Assembly: GCA_003567115.1 (NCBI GenBank)
Contig: PXAP01000191.1
Location: forward strand, 1-9,627
Direction: 5' to 3'
From: Bacteroidota bacterium
GTDB lineage: Bacteria; Bacteroidota; Bacteroidia; Bacteroidales; PUMT01
Length of the DNA: 9,627 bases
The position numbers and the translations under genes were made by a program. Of the stretch, positions 6,860 through 9,627 are shown in pieces. Under the pieces are notes generated by a model. The model was not told the DNA's origin. It did no database searches and worked only from the letters and a program-made list of their open reading frames with translations. Within the stretch, counting starts at the first letter, position 1; every line of letters starts with the position of its first letter.

Positions 6860-7210
6860 AGTGCCCTGCTTTTGGTCTGACCTGTTTTGATTACGGTTGC
6901 AGGAGCAAGTAAAGAATACGAAACATCCCGCCGCCTGTCAAACCCACTTTTCCTGAAGAGACTGAAACCGTAAATGGATATTTATCCGGTCATCTGCAAT
7001 TTGAAATTGTCTTTACTGAAAAATCAATTCTGGCAAGGTTTATGAAACATGTAAACCGGAAGTTATCTGTTTTTTGCTCACATATCAGATATTTGTCATT
7101 TGAGTGAAAAAATAAGAATGTCCAGAGAGTGTTGGTGGAATATAAAGTTGCCGGAAGCCTTTTCTTTTTGATAATATTTAGATTTGAACCAATCTTAATG
7201 CATTATAATT
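6860..7210. other. Intergenic stretch after argJ, no gene seen
   Basis: This 351-bp stretch has no recognisable coding content. A weak 6-7 bp hairpin (7037-7057) is followed 12 nt later by a T run, too loose to call a terminator. A -7-like promoter box lies near the right end. Confidence 0.5.
7179..7186 (+). promoter_or_regulatory. Candidate -7 box of the membrane protein gene
   Basis: TAGATTTG matches TAnnTTTG exactly and would start transcription near 7192, about 19 nt before the ATG. No TTTG lies at the right distance upstream, so only half of the promoter pattern is present. Confidence 0.3.
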
Positions 7211-8233
7211 ATGGCAAAAACAAACGGTAAAAAATTATTGAGCTACCTTGGCCGGTTTGCTCTGCTGCATTTGGTTATCAATACGGCCTTTGCGTTTCTG
7301 TTTTTAAGCATTCAGCGCTCACTACCGGAGGCTAACCGGGTTGCACTTGATGTATTTTCTCCCTATCAGCCTTTCAGCCTCTCCACGGTTATTACACAAT
7401 TTATTCGGATACTGGCTTGCGGAATGGTGCTTTATCCTTTTTACGACATCATAACCAATGGCCGCAGGGGTATGCTTATACTTTTCGGGGCTATGTGGGG
7501 ACTGGCCTTTTTTGCTTCGGTTGATCCTGCTCCCGGAACTCTGCAGGGTATGATATATACTCAAACAACATTCTTTGAACATGCCATAACGATTGTTACC
7601 GCCGCCATCCAGATGCTGGTTTTTGCCTGGCTTTTCATCAAATGGGAAACACGTTCGAAATATGGTTTGCCAAGGAGGGAAAAAACTTTCATTGTCGATC
7701 CGGAAAGTCGTCCGCCGGATGATCTTCCTGACGATGAACCGGAAGCGGTAACTCCCCAGGAAAGCATATCAAGAAATGTGAAGTTATATACTATACGGTT
7801 TATGCTGTTGCACCTTGTCAGCTACCTGATAGCAGGTTCTGTTTTTTATCAGGCGGCAGAATACGTTGGAGCGGTAGCTTCACGGGAAACACTCGAACTC
7901 TTCCGTCCGCAGGAGGAGTATAACTATTTTTTCTTACTGATAATTTCCGGACAGATCATCCGGGGAATAGTTCTTTCCCTTTTATTATATCCTTTCCATA
8001 ATACCTGCATTCAAATGATGCATGGCTGGTTTCTTTTATTTGGATTGCTGTTTGGACTGACTTTGCTGGGATCACCGGTTTTTATCCCGGTAACTTTGCT
8101 TCGGGAGGCTGCATTTGTTGAGATAATTGGAAATCTCAGAATAGGCATTCCCGAAGCTATAACTCAAATGCTCCTTTTTTCCGTAGTGTTTGTTTACTGG
8201 CAAAAACGATTATATAGAAAAAGGAATCTCTGA
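7211..8233 (+). CDS. Uncharacterised integral membrane protein made of two homologous halves
   Basis: I do not recognise a named family. The 340-residue protein has about eight hydrophobic segments, four in each half, joined by a hydrophilic Asp/Pro-rich linker (about 157-185, containing PPDDLPDDEPE). The halves align without difficulty: RFALLHLV (15-22) with RFMLLHLV (196-203), FSPYQPF (49-55) with FRPQEEY (231-237), QFIR (63-66) with QIIR (248-251), LYPF (74-77) with LYPF (259-262), LFGAMWGL (91-98) with LFGLLFGL (276-283), and IQMLVF (133-138) with TQMLLF (318-323). From residue 63 on the offset is a constant 185. There is no signal peptide besides the first membrane segment, and no nucleotide-binding or catalytic motif. 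Conserved Arg66/Arg251 within or next to membrane segments and conserved Glu123/Glu304 could be functional. It follows argJ by 351 bp, so a link to arginine is not implied. Transport, sensing or a structural role are all open. Confidence 0.85.
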   Translation: MAKTNGKKLLSYLGRFALLHLVINTAFAFLFLSIQRSLPEANRVALDVFSPYQPFSLSTVITQFIRILACGMVLYPFYDIITNGRRGMLILFGAMWGLAFFASVDPAPGTLQGMIYTQTTFFEHAITIVTAAIQMLVFAWLFIKWETRSKYGLPRREKTFIVDPESRPPDDLPDDEPEAVTPQESISRNVKLYTIRFMLLHLVSYLIAGSVFYQAAEYVGAVASRETLELFRPQEEYNYFFLLIISGQIIRGIVLSLLLYPFHNTCIQMMHGWFLLFGLLFGLTLLGSPVFIPVTLLREAAFVEIIGNLRIGIPEAITQMLLFSVVFVYWQKRLYRKRNL

Positions 8234-8240
8234 AAATTGT

Positions 8241-8552
8241 TTTTTATACCAGCGATTCCAAATTATGCTTGATTGTGGTTTTATTCTATTGCCGTTGAGG
8301 GCGACTGGCCGGATTGCTACAGGATCAACCGTTATATAAGGAATTATGAAAATAGTGGAAATAATGCCCTTGAGGTGTTGAAAAAATTCCACAGGTGGCC
8401 TGTATGGATGTGGGCTGACCGGGAAATTGACGGGCTCATGGAATGGCTAAGAGAGCACAATAAAGGAAAGGGATATAATCAGCAGCCTGATTACCCGCCG
8501 CTATGATGCTTTTGTATATGTGGACGATAGCAATGCCTTACATCCGCTGGAT
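8241..8552 (+). pseudogene. Relic of an erythromycin-esterase-family gene (frameshift plus internal deletion)
   Basis: Three reading-frame pieces in order resemble one family (erythromycin esterase / EreA-like, Pfam Erythro_esteras). Bases 8250-8287 read QRFQIMLDCGF, like the helix before the conserved strand. After loss of about one base near 8288 the next frame reads IAVEGDWPDCYRINRY, then FHRWPVWMWADREI and MEWLREHN, all hallmark segments, up to about 8465. Near 8465-8489 the frame changes again and RRYDAFVYVDDSNALHPLD (8496-8552) matches the C-terminal end of the family. The several hundred residues expected between these parts are missing, as is the N-terminal GExTHGTxE-type active-site motif. 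The piece starts directly after the membrane protein stop. A full gene of this family would be roughly 400 residues, so this copy is dead. Whether the ancestor acted on macrolides is unknown; most members have other or unknown roles. Confidence 0.7.
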
Positions 8553-8634
8553 AAGAAAAAGCAGAAACTCAGATTACCCCCAACACCTATCCATGGGGAC
8601 TTTAGGGCAATTTGGTTGTTTAGCTGCACAGCTG

Positions 8635-9627
8635 TCAGGGACTGTTATGCATGTTGGAATAACAAAATGCCTGGGGATGGTAGCGGGCCAGGAGGCTGGA
8701 GGCAAGGGTAACCTCATTGATATCCCGGTGGGCCGACCATGTTTGTGATTGCTGATTATCAGGATCGCACCAGAAATCTTCCATATCTTCTATCAGGTAA
8801 AGGAATTTGCCAAGTTCACTGAAGTCGATATCAAGACTGTGGTGTCTTTCCCGTAGTCCGTATAAAACCCGGAATCCAAGCGACAGGCCACACTCCCTGA
8901 AAGCCAGTCTGATACCTGCCGGCTCCAGCCTGTCATACACCTGTTTGGAAAAAGCCTGTATGCCGGCTATACTTTCTGCAAAAAGATAACCGGGTCTGAT
9001 ATTTGGAGGCAGGGGTTCCTGGTTCAGGCTCAACTCGGCTGTTCTTGCCGTGTTCAATAGCAATCCTCCTATTCCCAGGGTATCGGTTGTAAACCAGCTC
9101 ATATCCTGACAAAGATTTTGAAAATCCTGCTTCATTGAATCAAGAGAGTTTCTGCTTTCGGGAAAGGCATCTATGGCACTGATAACGCATATCAGACCTT
9201 CCAGCGGATCGTGGGCGCCCATACTTTCCACAACGGGCCTGGTGAGGTCTGTATTCATTTTCCAGAATACCCGTGGCAAGCCCCGGTCTTTGCAAATAAA
9301 CTTTTCACCAGCCTTTATCAGTTCAGCCGCCCATCTTGCATATGTTTTTTCGCCGGTTTCTTTGTAAGCCTGCATAAGTGCGTTAAACCAGCGGGTAAGG
9401 TAATGAAAATACTGCCCGTCCCGTTCCCATTCCAGGTTTTGGTTTAAAGGCTCTCCGTTTATTTGATCGGTTAATTTTTTCCCGATCCTCAACCCAGCGG
9501 CAGTCGGATGATTTTCCCCTTCATCCTGCGGCATGCCGCTGATCCATCCTTTCCTCGGATCGTCATCCCGGTATTTTCCAAGAGTGTGATGAACCAAATC
9601 AATTATATTCAGGGCATAACCTTTATA
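8635..9627 (-). CDS. Uncharacterised, probably (alpha/alpha) toroid-like protein (partial, start outside window)
   Basis: The frame is open from the right edge to TGA at 8635-8637, giving 330 residues. No ATG is needed inside the window because the frame continues upstream; the in-frame TTG at 9597 is not a convincing start. The sequence is rich in helices with aromatic and acidic residues. Recognisable blocks, numbered from the edge, are DDPRKGWISGMP (22-33), HPTAAGLRIGK (40-50), WERDGQYFHYLTRWFNAL (67-84), DPLEGL (140-145), and near the end LIEDMEDFWCD (278-288) and WSAHRDINEV (297-306). Repeated helical hairpins with Trp, Asp, Glu and His in the loops resemble six-hairpin glycosidase-like proteins, but I cannot assign a CAZy family or a substrate. 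It has no visible link to the arginine genes and is convergent with the esterase relic. Confidence 0.8.
   Translation of the reverse strand, partial: YKGYALNIIDLVHHTLGKYRDDDPRKGWISGMPQDEGENHPTAAGLRIGKKLTDQINGEPLNQNLEWERDGQYFHYLTRWFNALMQAYKETGEKTYARWAAELIKAGEKFICKDRGLPRVFWKMNTDLTRPVVESMGAHDPLEGLICVISAIDAFPESRNSLDSMKQDFQNLCQDMSWFTTDTLGIGGLLLNTARTAELSLNQEPLPPNIRPGYLFAESIAGIQAFSKQVYDRLEPAGIRLAFRECGLSLGFRVLYGLRERHHSLDIDFSELGKFLYLIEDMEDFWCDPDNQQSQTWSAHRDINEVTLASSLLARYHPQAFCYSNMHNSP

Noticed and set aside
7037..7075. Hairpin GGTTTA/TAAACC followed by TTTTTT as argJ terminator
   Set aside because: The stem is only 6-7 bp of low GC and the T run starts 12 nt after it, so it does not fit an intrinsic terminator well.
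8503..8748. Plus-strand 81-residue frame overlapping the esterase relic and the convergent gene
   Set aside because: The family-like residues in this stretch lie in a different frame, and the downstream half is antisense to the toroid-like protein.

Overview
The window looks like a chromosomal segment from a member of the Bacteroidota, probably Bacteroidales-like. The evidence is moderate-to-low GC, A-rich leaders without clear Shine-Dalgarno sites before ATG, several matches to the Bacteroidota promoter pattern (TTTG - about 20 nt - TAnnTTTG), and a secreted protein made of acidic Tyr/Trp-rich repeats followed by InlB-type (bacterial surface protein) repeats. No tRNA, rRNA, CRISPR array or intact mobile element was found.

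Layout. (1) 1-1460, minus strand: the N-terminal 486 residues of a large secreted repeat protein whose 3' part lies outside the window. (2) 1461-2304: 844 bp without a convincing gene. It holds the probable promoter of the secreted protein, a cluster of inverted repeats ending in a strong rho-independent terminator with no gene in front of it (possible small RNA), a pair of short GC-rich direct repeats, and the probable promoter of the arginine genes. (3) 2320-6859, plus strand: argB, argD, argC, argJ. (4) 7211-8233, plus strand: an unrecognised integral membrane protein built from two homologous halves. (5) 8241-8552, plus strand: a decayed relic of an erythromycin-esterase-family gene, with a frameshift and a large internal deletion. 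(6) 8635-9627, minus strand: the C-terminal 330 residues of an uncharacterised, probably all-helical, toroid-like protein whose start lies outside the window.

The four arg products catalyse consecutive steps. ArgB phosphorylates N-acetylglutamate, ArgC reduces it to the semialdehyde, ArgD transaminates this to N-acetylornithine, and ArgJ moves the acetyl group back to glutamate, releasing ornithine. This is a self-renewing acetyl cycle. The gene order B-D-C-J is a circular permutation of the C-J-B-D order known from Bacillus-type clusters. No carbamoyltransferase, argG or argH is visible.

I do not see a clear new defence or mobile system. The most useful leads are the duplicated membrane protein, the orphan terminator with nested inverted repeats, the esterase relic and the uncharacterised protein at the right edge.
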